A stretch of 64,000 nucleotides of DNA from Marasmius tenuissimus (GCA_029532415.1 JAQOTA010000060.1:4278001-4342000), one strand, 5' to 3'. Positions 1 through 13,645 are shown, counted from the stretch's first letter. Made by a program: numbers and translations. Notes: generated from the sequence alone by a model not told the origin.

Positions 1-522
1 TCATAATACGACTCTCCTCTCAATCTGACACTCCTTCTGTCTCGCCATTTTGTTGTGGTAGGGCCAGCTACTACCCTCTCGTCGGTTTATTGGAAGCTGT
101 ATTCTCCTCGGCACCTCTGAAAATCGCGGGATAGAGAGTTGGATAAGCCCGACTGTTTTTGCACTCTAACTCGTCGTTCTACTCGCTGACTTAATTGGGC
201 CATACAGAAAAGAGGCGGCTGGGTGAACCTCCGGGTGTCTAGGAGTTGTTGTAACACGCCTGTTAGCCTAACTTGACACGATCAGACTCTCGTGAGCGAC
301 GGTGAATGATATGGAACTGATACTTAGATAAAACCAATGAATTGATAGATTAAATGAACGGGGGTTGTGTACTATCATTAATCTCGACCTGTACAGGGAG
401 GCTCGGCATTCGGAGGAAAGCAATAAACACGGACTTAGTGGCAGGGGTAATAATTGTGAACAGACAAATGAGGGCAAAAGATCACAGACCCGTAGTGTAC
501 ATTTTGAAGCCTTCCGCGCAAT
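1..522. other. No recognisable gene
   Basis: This stretch lies downstream of the first membrane-protein copy. Only short open frames without family resemblance are present. I see no RNA gene, no terminal repeats and no clear promoter. Confidence 0.5.
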
Positions 523-2136
523 CTAAACTATTTGAGTGCCGTCCTTCTTCTCAGGTTCGGCATCTTCTTCATGATCCTCAAGACTGTCATTCTGTCGATG
601 GGAGCGATTGTCCACGATAACCTGTAATGCGCGTCTGGCCAGTCCAGATTCTTGTCGAGATGACTGATTTGAGGCGAAAGAAATCGGCATCATCTGCTGG
701 ACACTATTGGCCGACTTCCCGTATGTGACGCGTACAATAATCAAGGTAGGGGCTAAGCCCTGTATGGTTTCACAGTTGCATGAGTCAGGTTTGTATGATT
801 TTAGACGGGATACCAAGGAACCCACCGACATGAGGGCTGCAACGGTGCCGAGGTCAATTGGAAGTGTCCCCTGAGAGTCCGGATCAATCATGAGAGGTAT
901 CACGATTGAGGCAATCAGGGTGGTTGGATATAGTACTCCTGATTCCAGCCTATCGACAGATAATTGGCCACTGCGCGGTTACTAGCTAGAGCCAAAATGA
1001 ACTTACACGGCAGCAACAATAGGTTTATATCTTGCATCGATGGGCATACCCATGAGGCGTCGGGTTGCTCGAACGGTCCACCAGATCTTTGCCCCTGAGG
1101 TCCGGAGAATACAAATTCCACATCAGTGCCGTTGCTGAGCATGATCAGACGAGCTCACCTGTTAGCAATGACACCAACGCGTTAAATACTGCAATGGCTA
1201 TCGTGTTTCCATTATCAATGCGCACCCCTATGTCCCATATCTGTACCATTGTGGGACTGCTAACGCCAATGCACCCCATGATCCAGGTTGCAGTAGATAT
1301 ACCTGATTCATAATCTGGTATTTAGCTGCTTGCCATAACCTAAATCGCGGCAACGTACTATTGAGCACGGTAGCCGCGCCGCCCAGAATATATAGTATGA
1401 TTATGTTAGACCCCCAGAGGATATAGCACCGGTGAATCTGAGGTAAACGTTGAATAGGGACCATGAGAACACAATATACTCCTTTCGGTGGCATGCTCAC
1501 CAGCATGAGGTCTGCGAGTGCGCTTCCGATTACTGTGTATCAGTCGAGAAATGACGGTGTAAGGCCTAACGTACTTCATGAAGGTGAATGTGCCAGTCAT
1601 AATAGATCTGAGAAAGACAGTGATGTCAAGATAGGATAAAGGCGAGAAAAGCCACAAATAGTATACAAGACTTACATCCAGACAGTTTGTCCATTATCAT
1701 GATTCAAGTAGTTCCCGAGAGGCTCAAGATTTTGCGTCTTCGCGGCACGAAACTCAATGATAGCTTGTCGCGTGAAACCATATGCTTGAGAGGCAACGCA
1801 TAGGCTGCCAAGGGCAAATAGAGAAATGGTGCATGCCAAATATAATCGGGATGCGGACCTTTTTTGGTGGAGGAGAAGATGTATGCAAAGACCAAATATG
1901 ATGGTGTATATCCCTGATCGTCCAACGCGTGAATGGCTAAGTAGAATGAAGATTCGCTAATGTGCTCACCATAAATAAAAAAGACAAGCTAATACAACAG
2001 ACACGTAAGGGAGAGATTCGTATAAGAGGACCGACGCTCCAGGGCGGCTTACCGAGAGGGTTGTGATCGGCAGCACAATGACATTCACAACCGTGAGGTA
2101 GCCTTGCAAGCCTTCATCGAGATTATCCGACGCCAT
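523..2136 (-). CDS. Multi-spanning membrane protein, family copy 1 (probably frameshifted)
   Basis: First of seven copies of a fungal membrane-protein family of unknown function. The start ATG at 2136 opens MASDNLDEGLQGYLTV, followed by a small exon (LVFFIYG) and a long exon reading GIYTIIFGLCIH, then RLYLACTISLFALGS and FRAAKTQNLEPL. Later exons carry the HRCYILWG motif, and a C-terminal exon carries GLAPTLIIVRVTYGKS with a polar tail ending TQIV before the stop at 523-525. The hydrophobic blocks suggest about seven helices, so plasma or endo-membrane location is inferred. The exon encoding ADLML (about 1501-1532) is one base longer than in copy 2 and shifts the frame at its start, so this copy may be a pseudogene. 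The function is not known. Confidence 0.65.
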
Positions 2137-2195
2137 CCGATTTAAAGGTCAAATAGACGTCGATGGTACGTTCTCAGGTGCTTGTAGTGGAGTCT

Positions 2196-2201
2196 TTTAT
2201 A
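2196..2201 (-). promoter_or_regulatory. TATA box of membrane copy 1
   Basis: TATAAA on the minus strand, 60 bases before the ATG at 2136. The same element stands at a similar distance in four other copies of the family, which supports a real core promoter. Confidence 0.55.
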
Positions 2202-3883
2202 CCGTGCATTTCAATCATCAGCTGACAGACCTCGACTTCGGGGACCATTCATGGGAACATACCCTTTGTAAGGAAGTGGCTACGGAAAGCTGCTAAGTCG
2301 GTGAGAATATCAGTGTTATGTTGATGCTATCCTGAAATGGTGTTTGACAATCTTGAGCGCTTTTTTTTATCATGAAAAGTTGGAGTGAGTAAAATCTCAC
2401 CGTATCTTAACATACATGTCTCCACTCTTCGGTCCAGGGCAACCTTCCGCCAGTAGACCTACCTTTCGCCTACCTGATAGCTTCACAGTTCTCCGACAAG
2501 TCAAAGTAAAGACACTGATGAAAGTTGTCAGTTTGTACATCCTGCGGGCTTATGGCACTGGCATGCCGCTGGAGAGATGACACGCAGGCTTGGATTCTGT
2601 CATAGCCGTACGGGAAAGAGCGGCACTGCCATGAGTGAGGTCGCGTAAGCCGGAGGACAATTCCTTTCACTCGCATATCACGGTGTGAAAGGGACTGAGC
2701 TTTCGTCGGGATAAAGTGGTGACGTTGGACTCGCTAGGCACAGATGGCGTGCGAACAAGGGGACAGGGTTTGTATGGGTCATTAAGACTCCGACATGGAA
2801 TGGAACCTTGCTTCGGAAGACAGACTGATGTGAGTAACACGCTCCAGTAGTGGTGCAGGATAGTTTTTGGCTCTTCAGGATAGGAGGGGGCAACCACGAG
2901 GCCTTACTGCTACCCAGCCAAGGCAGCTCCGGGGTCCTACCGCCGATGTGGAGCCATCCATCTTAGTGGAGCTCGCAGTCATTTGAAGAAGGATGGTGGT
3001 GCCCTCCTCAATCTCTAGTGGGATCCGCGGATCGATTGCACTTGAGTTCGTCCCGCCGGAATACTTCATATCTTATGAAGCTTTCGAGGACACACCCCTA
3101 TCAAATCATATTGAGCGCTGTACACCGTAATGCTACTAGAAGCATCCGCAGCAGAACAATTGATTGGATCGGACGGTTCTCGTCAGTAGTAAGACTTGAA
3201 GCTACTGTGTGTTCTGGTAGCACTGGACAGAGCTTATTTAGCAGGATGCCGAGGAGTCCACTGTGGCCAAGTCGGCAGGTAGATCAAAACTGAATAATAA
3301 CTTGCTTTCGATAGTTCTCCTGGTTCTGTCTCCTCAGCGCCTTGCTACGTGACTACTATATCGCCTTAGGTACCACTTGTGACTGGGTTTGGATACTGGA
3401 TATACTCCTCTTATTCACAAGCCTCGCCATCTCTCCTAATCAGCTAAACTATCGAGCGCTTGACGATCTCGTGAGGGGAACCTCCGGATTACAGCTGTTT
3501 GTATATCCCTAGAATAATTTCGCACGATCACATACTTGATCTGTTTACTTCCAAACAACTCCACATGAATGAACTTAGTTGGAGATCTGTTGTCAGTGAT
3601 CATGATATGTTGTGGTTATACCGTTGAGAAACAAAGAAATCAGAGATCCTTCCAAGCATTGTCGGCGTAGCTGTTCCGATGCTATGTAACGTTCAAGTCC
3701 CAGTGCAATGCTCAAATGTCTTGGGGACATAGCTATCACGATGAGGGGATATTTTGACCTCACCAGGAGAAGTAGCAGTGGAGTTGAAAAGAAGACCACA
3801 AACGTAGCAAAGGGAAGAGACCAGGAGGACAATCAACAACACCTGTACCATAAATTCCATATACAAAGGCGTGTCAATTGAAT
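2202..3883. other. Intergenic, no recognisable gene
   Basis: Only short overlapping open frames are present, chiefly on the minus strand between 2470 and 3070. None carries a motif I recognise. These could be remnants of decayed exons. Confidence 0.4.
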
Positions 3884-5466
3884 TTAATGTGTTACATCCA
3901 ACTTTGATTCAGGATCATCGTTTTTGAAGTGGAAGCGAGTGTCTACAGTCGCTCTTGGTCCATTCGTGCCTAATTCTGTGACCGGTTGGGTTGCTCGCTC
4001 GGCGAACTGAACTCTTGAGATTACATCATGAACACTGTCGATCGACTTCCTGTACGCAACACGCACAATAATTAGCGTAGGTGCTAGGCCCTGAAAGTCG
4101 CGAATACGGGATAATTTGGGTGACCAAGACGCGGGATAGTCAGGTAGATACGTACCGACATCAGGGCCGCAATAGGGGCAAGAGCAATCGGATTGGTCCC
4201 CTGTGACTTTGGATCCAAAGTGAGAGGCAACACGCATGACGCTATTAGAGTAGCTGGATACAACAGCCCTGATTCGAGACTGCAGATATCAATAAGTCCT
4301 CTTAGACCGTAAAGGAAGCAGGAAAAAAGGCTTACACAATAGCGGTAACCCTCTTGTACTTTCGATGTGCTCCGGGTCCCATGTGTCGACGTACTTCGCG
4401 ACTAATCCACCAGATCCTCCCCCCTAAGTTCCATCAGATTTCATGGGATTTCGACGACATATGTGCGAAATAGTGACTGCTCCCACCTGTGGCTAAAGAC
4501 AGCAAGAGATTGAACACGGCTATGGCTATCAAGTTTCCCCGGTCGATCTCAACAGCTGAGAAGAACAGATACCCATTGTTGGGGTGACTCCACCCAACGG
4601 ACTCCATGATCCCGGTTGCGAAGGCTAGACCTTAATCATCGTCAGACCTAGTTCTGTGGTTGGCTATGAGCGAGGTCGAAAGGCATACCATTGAGCGTGA
4701 ATGCCACAACGCTTAGAATACATAACACGATCTTATTAAATCCCCAAAGAACATAACATCGGTGAATCTGGAGCGAGGGGTTAGGGACACAAACAAAAAT
4801 GCGCCACGTAGGCTAAAGGGCAGCAAGTTGTTTTACGAACTTACCAGCATGACATCCGCGAGCGCGCTTTTGGTGCTATGAATCAGTAACAAAAGAACTC
4901 AGTGTAGACCTTGCGCACTTCATGAAGGTGGTGGTGATGTCGCCGATAATCCTGGTTGAGAAGATGTTACATTGAAGCGCGAGCTCCGAAATATGAATGA
5001 TACTCACTGACAAACATTTTTGATCCTATCGTGCTGCAAGTATGCCACAAGAGGATCCAAATCTCGTGTTTTGGCAGCATGAAAGTAGATCACAGCTTGT
5101 CGCGCCAATCCAAACGTCTCCGCTGCCATGTAGAGAGTTCCGAGTGCATATAGCAATGTAGTGCATGTCAAGTATAATCCCAATACGGAGTCCCGCCGAC
5201 GGAGGAGAGCATGCATACAGAGGCCGAATATGATCGTGTATAATCCTGTTCAGATTACACATTAGTACCAATAACATCTAGTTGTATAAGACACTTATTG
5301 CGAACAACGAACCGTAGACTAGAAATAAAACCTGGAAAGAATTCATACTTGTAGTGAGGTGTTTGGAGAGGCAACTCACCGACAACGTAGAGATTGGCAG
5401 TATGATGACTGTTCGGACTGAGGTGAAGAGGGCCTCAATCTCCTTGAGTTTGGCTTGTGAAACCAT
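3884..5466 (-). CDS. Multi-spanning membrane protein, family copy 2
   Basis: Second copy of the expanded membrane family. The start at 5466 reads MVSQAKLKEIEALF and continues VIILPISTLSV. The long exon (about 5004-5240) encodes YLTCTTLLYALGTLYMAAE and FHAAKTRDLDPLVAYL. The next exons join in frame as TTTFMNTKSALADVML and then HRCYVLWG. The penultimate exon reads LESGLLYPATLIASC through a DPKSQGTNPIALAPIAALM segment, and the last exon reads GLAPTLIIVRVAYRKS. The stop is at 3884. The frame is continuous across every junction I checked, so this copy looks intact. The role is unknown; about seven hydrophobic helices are inferred. Confidence 0.72.
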
Positions 5467-8400
5467 CTGGGTTTCTTGAGAGGAGACTGGGCCACCCGGG
5501 TACTGACTAACGAAGACCTGCCATAAACCCTCTTATAATTATAACATATATGAATCAGGTCATCTTCATCCCCGCTGCCCAGCCCTCCGCATGAAATGAG
5601 TATCAACATCATGTTTCGGGTGGATTGATTTACACTTTTGAAGTGTATAAACTCTCAGGGCAACTTGGTATGCAGCCTCCACGAATGCTATGGCAATTCT
5701 GCGGGAAGTCGTACCCGTGCCTGTTGGATAGATTAGCGACAATATACTTCGTCCCACTGATATGTCAGTGTTATCCTACTCCTCGTACCGGAAGTATGGC
5801 CAGCGAGTTCGTTTGGTGGGTTCCAAAAGTGGTTAGACGGAACAGTAACAGCGAGAAGTTGTTTGGTGACAGATGAAGAGATAATATCTGCATTGGAGAG
5901 ACAGCCTTTGTTCTTGAGGCAAAAGATCTATTTAGGTTCTGGCTGAGCCCGGATGTTCAACCTAAACACCTCATAAGCCTCCTATTCGATTCGACGTAGC
6001 GCATGCAAGATAGGGAGAGGTATACCGCTCACGCAATCAAGCCTATCTCCAAAACGACGAGCAGACCGCTACGGCGTCAACAAGCGACGCCCATACGTAA
6101 CCTGAAGCGGTCGTGTGACGAGTGAGGGTGATCAAATCACGGCGGAAAAGCGGGTCAGCCTCATACGCAGAGTCACTTTGTCTAAACCTTATAGGGATTC
6201 TCATTACTGATCATCATTGAAAGATGTCCCCCTGAGCATGATATCGAAATGTTACTTCAGGATTATTTGCTCAGCGTTGCGAAGACAGTTGGGTATCTGA
6301 CACTGAGATGGTGGCGCTCACCAATGCCTGAAACGGTGCCTTGCGTCCAAATATTTCCGGTTTAGAGAGCGATCGTTCTCGGAGTGACTTAGAATCACCA
6401 CTACACCAGTCGTAAAGTGGCGCGGAAAGAATGATTGATTTCATGGAACATTGAAGCGAAACGTTGGCCGAAATGCGAGGTGAGCGTCGTGCGGTGTCAG
6501 GTGGGTCGGAAGACAAGCACTATACGAGCGCTTGTCGTGATACGTAGGGTAACAGGATGTGGTATGCGACTCGTACAATCTGTCACAGCTGAGCCGCTTG
6601 CCGGACCCGTATCAGGTGTTCAACAAGGTGAGTGTAAAAGGAAAAGAGAAAGGGGGAGATTTGATGGACAAGATGAACGAGGGCTTAGAGTAAGAGGGTG
6701 AAGAATGCCCAAGTATGGGAGCGTATTAAGCAAACAATGGTCATGGGTAACAGATGTTGTCCTTGAGATGTCGGCAAGAGTGAGCGGAAGTTAGACGGGT
6801 TATGGACAGAGTAATGAGGTATCCTTTCATCTGGACAAGGGGAAAACAGGAGATGGATAGAGGAGATGGAAGAAGCAATTTATGGCCATTACCATGCATG
6901 GTACGGGAAAAGCTCAAGGGGCGGGTGTGGTGTGATTAAGATCAAGATAAATGCTTGTCCGGTGGATGGATATACAATGTTAGTGAGATTTTGGCATCAT
7001 CTTCTGGGTGTGTTTTCATTCATTGGATGGGTTTTTCAGAGTGTAAGTTGCAACCACCTCTCCAGGTGCGAAGATACAATCAACGGTACAAATGGGTGTT
7101 CAAACAAAGTACGGGATTCAGATCTATGATCAGTGTCTTCTTGGTGTAGGATCTCGAAGCTAGTACCATCCTATCTCCTCGTAATCTCCAGGATTGAGAC
7201 GAGTAGAAAAGGAGGCATATAATCACGTGGGTCCTGGGCTTGCAAGTGACGTGCTTGCTTTCGACGTTGAAGGGATGGCAACTGAGAAAACATCTAGACG
7301 CGAATTGTAAGACATCGAGTGAAATGGAAAGTTGTGGGACACTTTATCACGAAGATTGAGGTCGATGGTTACCGGTTGCCGACTCTTTGGCCGGGGCTTG
7401 TGTACAACAGCGAGGTGTTGAACTTGAAACACGGGTCGGACATCCTACGTCATTGGAGGTGATACTGCCCGTAGGTCAAGAGGAGCTGAGCAAGATAAGA
7501 AATAGTACTCACCAGTCCAGTTCCGACGCGCACAACTGCTCATGGTTCAACCATATTGCCCAAGTTACTAGTCCAGTACTTGAGGGCTAATAGAGAGAAC
7601 AGGTACCGTTAGAATTGGTTTGATTGTCAACATGCTTTAAGTACATACCAGAGTTTATCCTCTCACTCTGCTAAATCTGTTTACATGTCTTTCGCACTCA
7701 GTATTGACAACCTTGGACTTGGGCCGAGTCGTGAACATCATGTATCCGTGACATGGAAAAAAAACAAACAACAAAGAAATACTGACATAGCTGTATGACT
7801 TCAACAAGGGATTCCTGTACTGAATACAGGCCACTAGTTGCTCGTCTTTTCGGCGCTCTTTTGGATGCTGCTTGTCGGTTTTTGTAGGCCATGTCCGTAG
7901 GAGAAAGAGAAGTGTTGCTTACCTATTGCGGATCAACACCAATCAAACACGGACGGTCCGCGGTTCCGTATACCCGCATACGTGAATTGAACCACTTGTA
8001 TACAGCTCAGAGCCATACAACGGCTTGATTCTCTCCAAAGTAAGTAATTATTGATCTCCGAGCTCTTGAGGTCTGCACAACACTGTCCCGCCCTCGCACG
8101 GCTTCAGGCCTCAAGCTCATTTTCGACGAGTTCGTTGTAAGCTGAAGGAAAATTAGAGGAATGGGTAGGCTTATAAAGACAACAGTAATGAAGGTAATGT
8201 GAATGCTTTACAGATTCATCACCCCTTGCGCACACTCATAACTCCTCCCGGTTTCCTCTTTTTGTTGGATGCCCGAATGTATGCGCGGGGGAGGGATCGA
8301 GTGATTGTCAGTCTTTGGACACGTGTCTCTATCGCCTTCGGTTTACAATGAATAGTAAGAGTATACCCTATCCAGTGTCAGTCCATCTTCCTCAAACAGA

Positions 8401-9270
8401 GAGGTATTAACCCTGTTACCAGAAGGCGTAATATATGAGCAAACGTTTGTATGTCTTCGTGGTCAGACCTGAGCGGCGAGCCTCTCATTGACTTACTGCC
8501 GTTGTTATAGCTACATTGGGCTCAATCTCTTCAGCCGCCGTGCTAGGTATATCAGCATCGCGGTTTCGACGAAGCCAGTTGTCCGTATATCTGTGTTTTG
8601 CCCACATCCCTCCCTTGCCAATCCTTTGACATATTCTACACATCATATCTATAAAAGTAGGGGAAATAGAACGTCTTGCTTACCTCCATCCATATTGCAA
8701 ACCCCCAAGACTCGCAACAGACCCATCCTGAACTAATCCTGGGAACACCTATTGTATTTGTCTTGCTTCGTTCTGTCCGTGCGAAGAATTCTCGTCTTTA
8801 GTGAGGCGCCCTGCATTGGAAGCAGGCGACGGGAACAAAATTTAGGGCGCTAAAAGAGTTGGCTGCCCCGTTTGATTATGACCTTTTTTTGTGTTGTACC
8901 AAGCATGTTCAGATCCTGCTCGGTTAGGTTGGATTGAACTCACTGGCGTGTGTAAAACCGCGGCAGAGCCGCTCGGAGAAGGGGGAAACTGCAAGTTCTA
9001 TTTTTCTTATAGTTTTTGTCATCAAAATCTGGCTTGCCCTCAGTTGATAGTGTTGATGGGGAATTGGGTTAAATATGCAATCCGTATTGACCTAGTACAA
9101 ACTGAACTATCGGAGAGACAAGGGAGAGACAAGGGAGACTACAAACAAGAAAAGACAAGGGCAGACAACAAAAAAGAGAAACTAATTGAAATAAAAGGGT
9201 ATAGTGCAAAGCTAATGTTCACAGCTCTGTGGTTAGACAAGTATTAGGCGGATGAACCTGGGAAACCTGG
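5467..9270. other. Long stretch without a supportable gene
   Basis: About 3.8 kb with only short open frames on both strands. A TATAAAAG-like box near 8653 precedes no coherent reading frame. Around 9115-9180 the sequence is purine-rich, with a short GAGACAAGG repeat. I recognise no transposase, RNA gene or conserved domain here. Confidence 0.45.
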
Positions 9271-10890
9271 TCAAGCCACCCGATCTTCGTCGTCGCTAAC
9301 TTTTACTTCCTCCAAATGAACGTCGTTGGCAGCGTCGTTGCTCCGAGGGTGCGATTGAATACCCACGGTGCCTCGTAACACAATTGTACCCGGTCTTGTT
9401 CCCTGTTGAGATGCTTGCTCAGCAAAGTGGATCGACATCATCTGTTGAACACTGTCAACAGATTGTCCGTATGCGACCCGAACAATAATCAGGGTAGGGG
9501 CGAGACCCTGGAAATTCATATAAGTCATGATGTATAAACCCTCGAGGAATGAAGCGGAACGATTAAGGTACGTACCGACATGAGAACTGCTATAGGAAAA
9601 AGATCCACCGGAATTGTGCCGAGGGAGCTGGAGTTGAGTATGATTGCTCCAACCTTCGCGCCGATTAGGGTCGTTGGGTATAGCAACCCGGATTCGATGC
9701 TGCACGCACAATTTTGATGAGCTCGCCGTCACCCAACAATGTTCAGAGGGGGAAACCGTACATAGCAGCAACTATTGCCTTGTATCTTGCATGAACTGGC
9801 AGTCCCATGTATCGCCGGGCCTCCCGACTGACCCACCAAATTCTCCCCGCTGAAATATACACTTCGAGTAAAACACACGCCGGGATGGTTTGGGACTCAC
9901 CGGTGAACAACGACAATAGTCCATGGAACACCGCAATTGCTATTGAACTCCCTCGGTCGATGTCCAAACTTTTAAGGAACAGGTTTAGCATCTTGCTTGT
10001 ATCACTCATTCCAATGGAGGCCATGATTGCAGTCGCAAGAGATATACCTGATTCAAAAGGTTACTCATTAGCACCGGGCTGCTGGACAATTCTTACGGCA
10101 TGGGTAAGATTGGAGGTACTCACCGTTGAGTATGATCGCCACGGCACTAAGGGCGTACAGGACAATTCGGCGGGAGTCCCACAGGATATAGCAGCGGTGG
10201 ATCTACAAAGGGCGCAGTCAGAACATTGTATACTGTATAAGACAGGGAACTTACGAGCATGACGTCGGCTAGGGGGCTTGATGATGGTTGTATTAGTCGC
10301 AGAATTGTCAGCGCAAAGTAGATTGGACGCACATCATGAGTGTGGAAGTCATGTTGAGCATGACTCTAATTGTGAGCCGAGGGTTGTGAGTACAAGACAT
10401 GGTACGCACAACAGAACTACACACATACTCCCAAGCAGTCTTCTCTCTGTCACTTGTTGTGTACCTCACAAGAGGCTCATAATCTCGAGTTTTCAATGCT
10501 TGAAACCAGGCCACACTTTCCCGTGACAGTGCAACGACTTCCGACACAACGAAGAGACTTCCGAGGGCAAACAAGGCTATGGTAGATATAAGATACAGTC
10601 CCAGCCCTGACCTGTGCCGGTGGTGAAGAACGTGTATGCAGAGACCAAAGACGATAATATACATCCCTGTTGAAGCCGCATTTTAATGGCTATCAGGATG
10701 GATCATAAGTGAGGTCCTCACCATAGACTGGGAACATGGACTATTAGAGCGAATGCGTCAGAAACCGCATACTGGGACGTGCGAGATTCGAGCGCCAGCA
10801 GTGACCCACCGAGAATGTAGCAATTGGCTTCACAATGACATTCGTGACCGTGAGGTAGGGCTCGAGAGATTTTTCCAGTGTGTTGGCCAT
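9271..10890 (-). CDS. Multi-spanning membrane protein, family copy 3 (looks intact)
   Basis: One of the best-preserved copies. Exon 1 begins MANTLEKSLEPYLTVT at 10890 and ends at a GTGGGT donor. A small exon near 10725-10743 reads SMFPVYG. The long exon (about 10430-10664) encodes MYIIVFGLCIHVLHH, then LYLISTIALFALGSLFVVSE and FQALKTRDYEPLV. Further exons carry SSSPLADVML, IHRCYILWDS (about 10137-10205), SSIAIAVFHGLLSLFTGE, AGRIWWVSREARRYMG and SGLLYPTTLIGA. The last exon reads GLAPTLIIVRVAYGQSVDSV with an acidic tail ending at the stop 9271-9273. Short introns separate all exons. Function unknown; membrane location inferred from hydrophobicity. Confidence 0.75.
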
Positions 10891-12739
10891 TTGGACTCGA
10901 CGGTGAGGATACTTATGGACCGGGTGCTCAGGTTGGACTTTTTTAAAACGATCGTCTTCTCTGCCATCAGGGCTATTGTATTATCAATGGATCCCATCTT
11001 TGATAACTGGGTAAATCGTGATTTCTGTATACAAACGGCATCCCATGATTGCAGAGAATGAGCTCGTGATTGCTTCTCATATATTGGAAATTTTCGGTCT
11101 GAATGTCCGAACTATAACCATAGATGGATTTAGTACTCTCAAAGGAACATATTGAAAGACGGACTTTCTCACTGCTGTCTCGCCTCACGCTTGTGGCGTC
11201 CTAGTTCCATCTTCTCCATCAGCCTGTCTTCTGGTGAGTTTTGAGTGTCCCAAACCCGTTATTGTGGGGTTTTGTTTATACCAGTATCCTAGTCTCTTGC
11301 AGAAGGGCGCCCTACCTGTCAGACTTTGTTGTGTGCATCCACACTGCAGGTCTTCCCATTGCTCGCGGAATCAAAGAAGTGAGCTTTGACCTGGGCCACT
11401 TGTTGCCAGGTGATCGTATATTGCTACCGGCGGATCAAAGGAAAGTACCAAATGTTGGCGAGTCGGTTATCATTCGTACAATCATGGTTCCTAAGTGGCC
11501 ATGTACCGCCAAAATAACCACTCCTTCGTTGCTAGACATGTATCCAATTTATATACTTCCTCCATGTTTGATAGAAAGGCAATCGACCAGGATTGAGCCA
11601 GGTATTCTGGTTGAGGTTAGATATTTTGTTTGCTGGCCGTACCCTCCAGAGCCACCGGATGCAGGGAAGAAGACATAATGTTAAGGGAGAGGGGTAGAAC
11701 CCATTGTCGAACGAAGATTGATCAAAAGAAGAACGCGGGTTCTGTAGACGGCGATACACTTCCAGTGTATGGTATGGGCAAGGCTGATGAAGTGTTGGAG
11801 ACACGGATGTAGTGTGAATCGCGCGACAGGTTAACTAAGCACTCACGAAATGATCGCGATACCCTCGACCCATCGTTGTGGTTTGGGAAAAAAACACGCG
11901 CGTGGGAGCCTGGGAGTCCGGTCGAGTGTTGGAGACAGTTGTGGATACAGGACTCGAAGCGCCGGTAGATCAAGTTCCGAGCCTACTCATCTTCACCCCA
12001 GGGAGAGCGCCGTACAAGAGTACCGTTTCAAACCTTTCTACATATATGTACCTCAAGTGGACTCAGGAGTCAGTGAAGACAAATCGATAACCGCACTCTA
12101 GGGGTGCTGGATGCAATTCAAGACTCTCACGAGCCGCAGCAGATGATCATAATAAGTTGAGTATGGATTATCGCATCAAAGCGCAACGAAACTCGTGATC
12201 ACAGTAGAGGAAGAGATGTTGGTGGTGTTGGAATGGTACCGTCAATGAATTGGCTGGAAAGGAATCAACTGGTGAAGGATCAAATCGTACAGCCAGAGTC
12301 CACTGCCGCCTTTGAAGGTCCGGGAACTCGGACGTTCACGTCTTGAATGCGGCACCATACTGGCAGCGACTCAGGTTGACTTAAACTTCAACGGAAGACA
12401 TAGCAAGAGAACGCATGCTTTTGACCTATCGGTTTGAGGAGCTGAACTCGTTGCTGCTGATAATCACAGTATCTAGCTCGCGTCTGTAGCATTCTCGAGT
12501 GAATTGTTTCCAGAGCAAGGAATGTCATTCGGGATCTGGGTCGGTGCACTCGCGAATTATTAGAGTCTGGGTGTGTCATCCTATCGAACATCACGACTTG
12601 GATAGTGAAAATGGTGAGTTGTCAGCGAAAAGAGGACATATACTTGAGTGAAATACGCGCTGAAAGGATAGAGTAGAGAAACTGACAGAAATGAGCTTCG
12701 GGTTTCATGAGCCCTTTCTCTTGGATTTCTCGTGTCTAA
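10891..12739. other. Intergenic with one moderate open frame
   Basis: Upstream of membrane copy 3. Apart from the open frame at 11241-11678, listed separately, only short frames are present. I see no terminal repeats. Confidence 0.4.
11241..11678 (+). CDS. Hypothetical open frame, 145 residues
   Basis: An uninterrupted plus-strand frame from ATG 11241 to a stop at 11676-11678. The central part (ARGIKEVSFDLGHLLPGDRI, then VGESVIIRTIMV) has an ordinary soluble-protein composition. I do not recognise a domain. It could be one exon of a larger decayed gene or a chance frame. There is no conserved promoter in front of it. Confidence 0.25.
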   Translation: MSVPNPLLWGFVYTSILVSCRRAPYLSDFVVCIHTAGLPIARGIKEVSFDLGHLLPGDRILLPADQRKVPNVGESVIIRTIMVPKWPCTAKITTPSLLDMYPIYILPPCLIERQSTRIEPGILVEVRYFVCWPYPPEPPDAGKKT

Positions 12740-13568
12740 GTAGGCATTGGGTCCTGGTTGTGAAGGTAAGAGCGAGTATCCACAGTCGCTCGTATTGCAC
12801 TTGTCCCCGGAGTAGTTCATTGAGATGCTCCCTTGGCGAAGTGGCGTCAACATTTGCAGCATACTTTCAACAGGTTTCCCGTACGCAACTCGGACGGTAA
12901 TTAGCGTGAGTGCTTGGCCCTAGGTGGGTACGGACTCACGGAAGCTGTCACAAAAGGCCACTCGCGATGGGAGTTGTGGCGAGTCCGGGTTGAATATAAG
13001 AGGTACCGCGATCGGAGATCGTGGCTACCAGGGTGGTTAGAAAGATAGGAGACTGTAGAAGGTCAATCCAAAGTCGCACGCACTCCATGCACGTGGGGGA
13101 GAAGGAGGAAATAGCTCTGATATTGAATAAACTCCGTGAGACCAAGCACAAATACGGGATGAGCCCCGAAGACAAGCAATACGTACACCCGAACCGTTTT
13201 CAAGTCATCGTGATTCTTGTACTTCAACAAAGCCTCGAGGTCACGGGTTTTTGCTGCACAAAATATGACGATTGCCTGTCGTACCTCACCGAATGCTGTC
13301 GATGTGACATAGAGACTCCCGAAGGTAAACGACCACATTGTGCATACGGGATACCTCAACTCCGACACATATGTAGAGACCGAATGTCATGAGGTTTATT
13401 CCTATTCGAACTGAAGGTCAGAGTCTATCCGGTCAAGTTATTGAATAAGGATACATAGATCTCACGCGAGGTCTCAGTGGAACTCACTGACCGACAAGGT
13501 AGGACAATGATATATTGGATTGTAAGAAACGGCACTAAAGGTTCTTCCGGGCTGTCTTGAGAGGCCAT
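12740..13568 (-). pseudogene. Deleted copy 4 of the membrane-protein family
   Basis: The start region at 13568 (MASQDSPEEPLVPFLTI) and the long exon (SLYVTSTAFGEVRQA, FCAAKTRDLEALLKY) are recognisable. The reading then passes almost directly to sequence matching the last two exons (TLVATISDRGTSY, then TLITVRVAYGKPVESM). The middle exons found in the other copies (HRCYVLWG and the WISHEAQRHMG-type exon) are missing. The first part of the last exon has lost the GLAPT motif (GQALT). This is an internal deletion derivative of the family. Confidence 0.7.
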
Positions 13569-13639
13569 CGATTTTGGTGAGTTTCGGATTTTCGTAAAGG
13601 TCAAGGAGATGTTCCTATCTGGAGTCAGGGATCACGATT

Positions 13640-13645
13640 TTTATA
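13640..13645 (-). promoter_or_regulatory. TATA box of pseudogene copy 4
   Basis: TATAAA on the minus strand, 72 bases upstream of the ATG at 13568. It is retained although the gene itself is deleted. Confidence 0.45.

Noticed and set aside
36..250. GGTGAACCTCCGGG-like words at 222, 3478 and 22618 as a shared regulatory site
   Set aside because: Similarity is too short and lacks consistent context.
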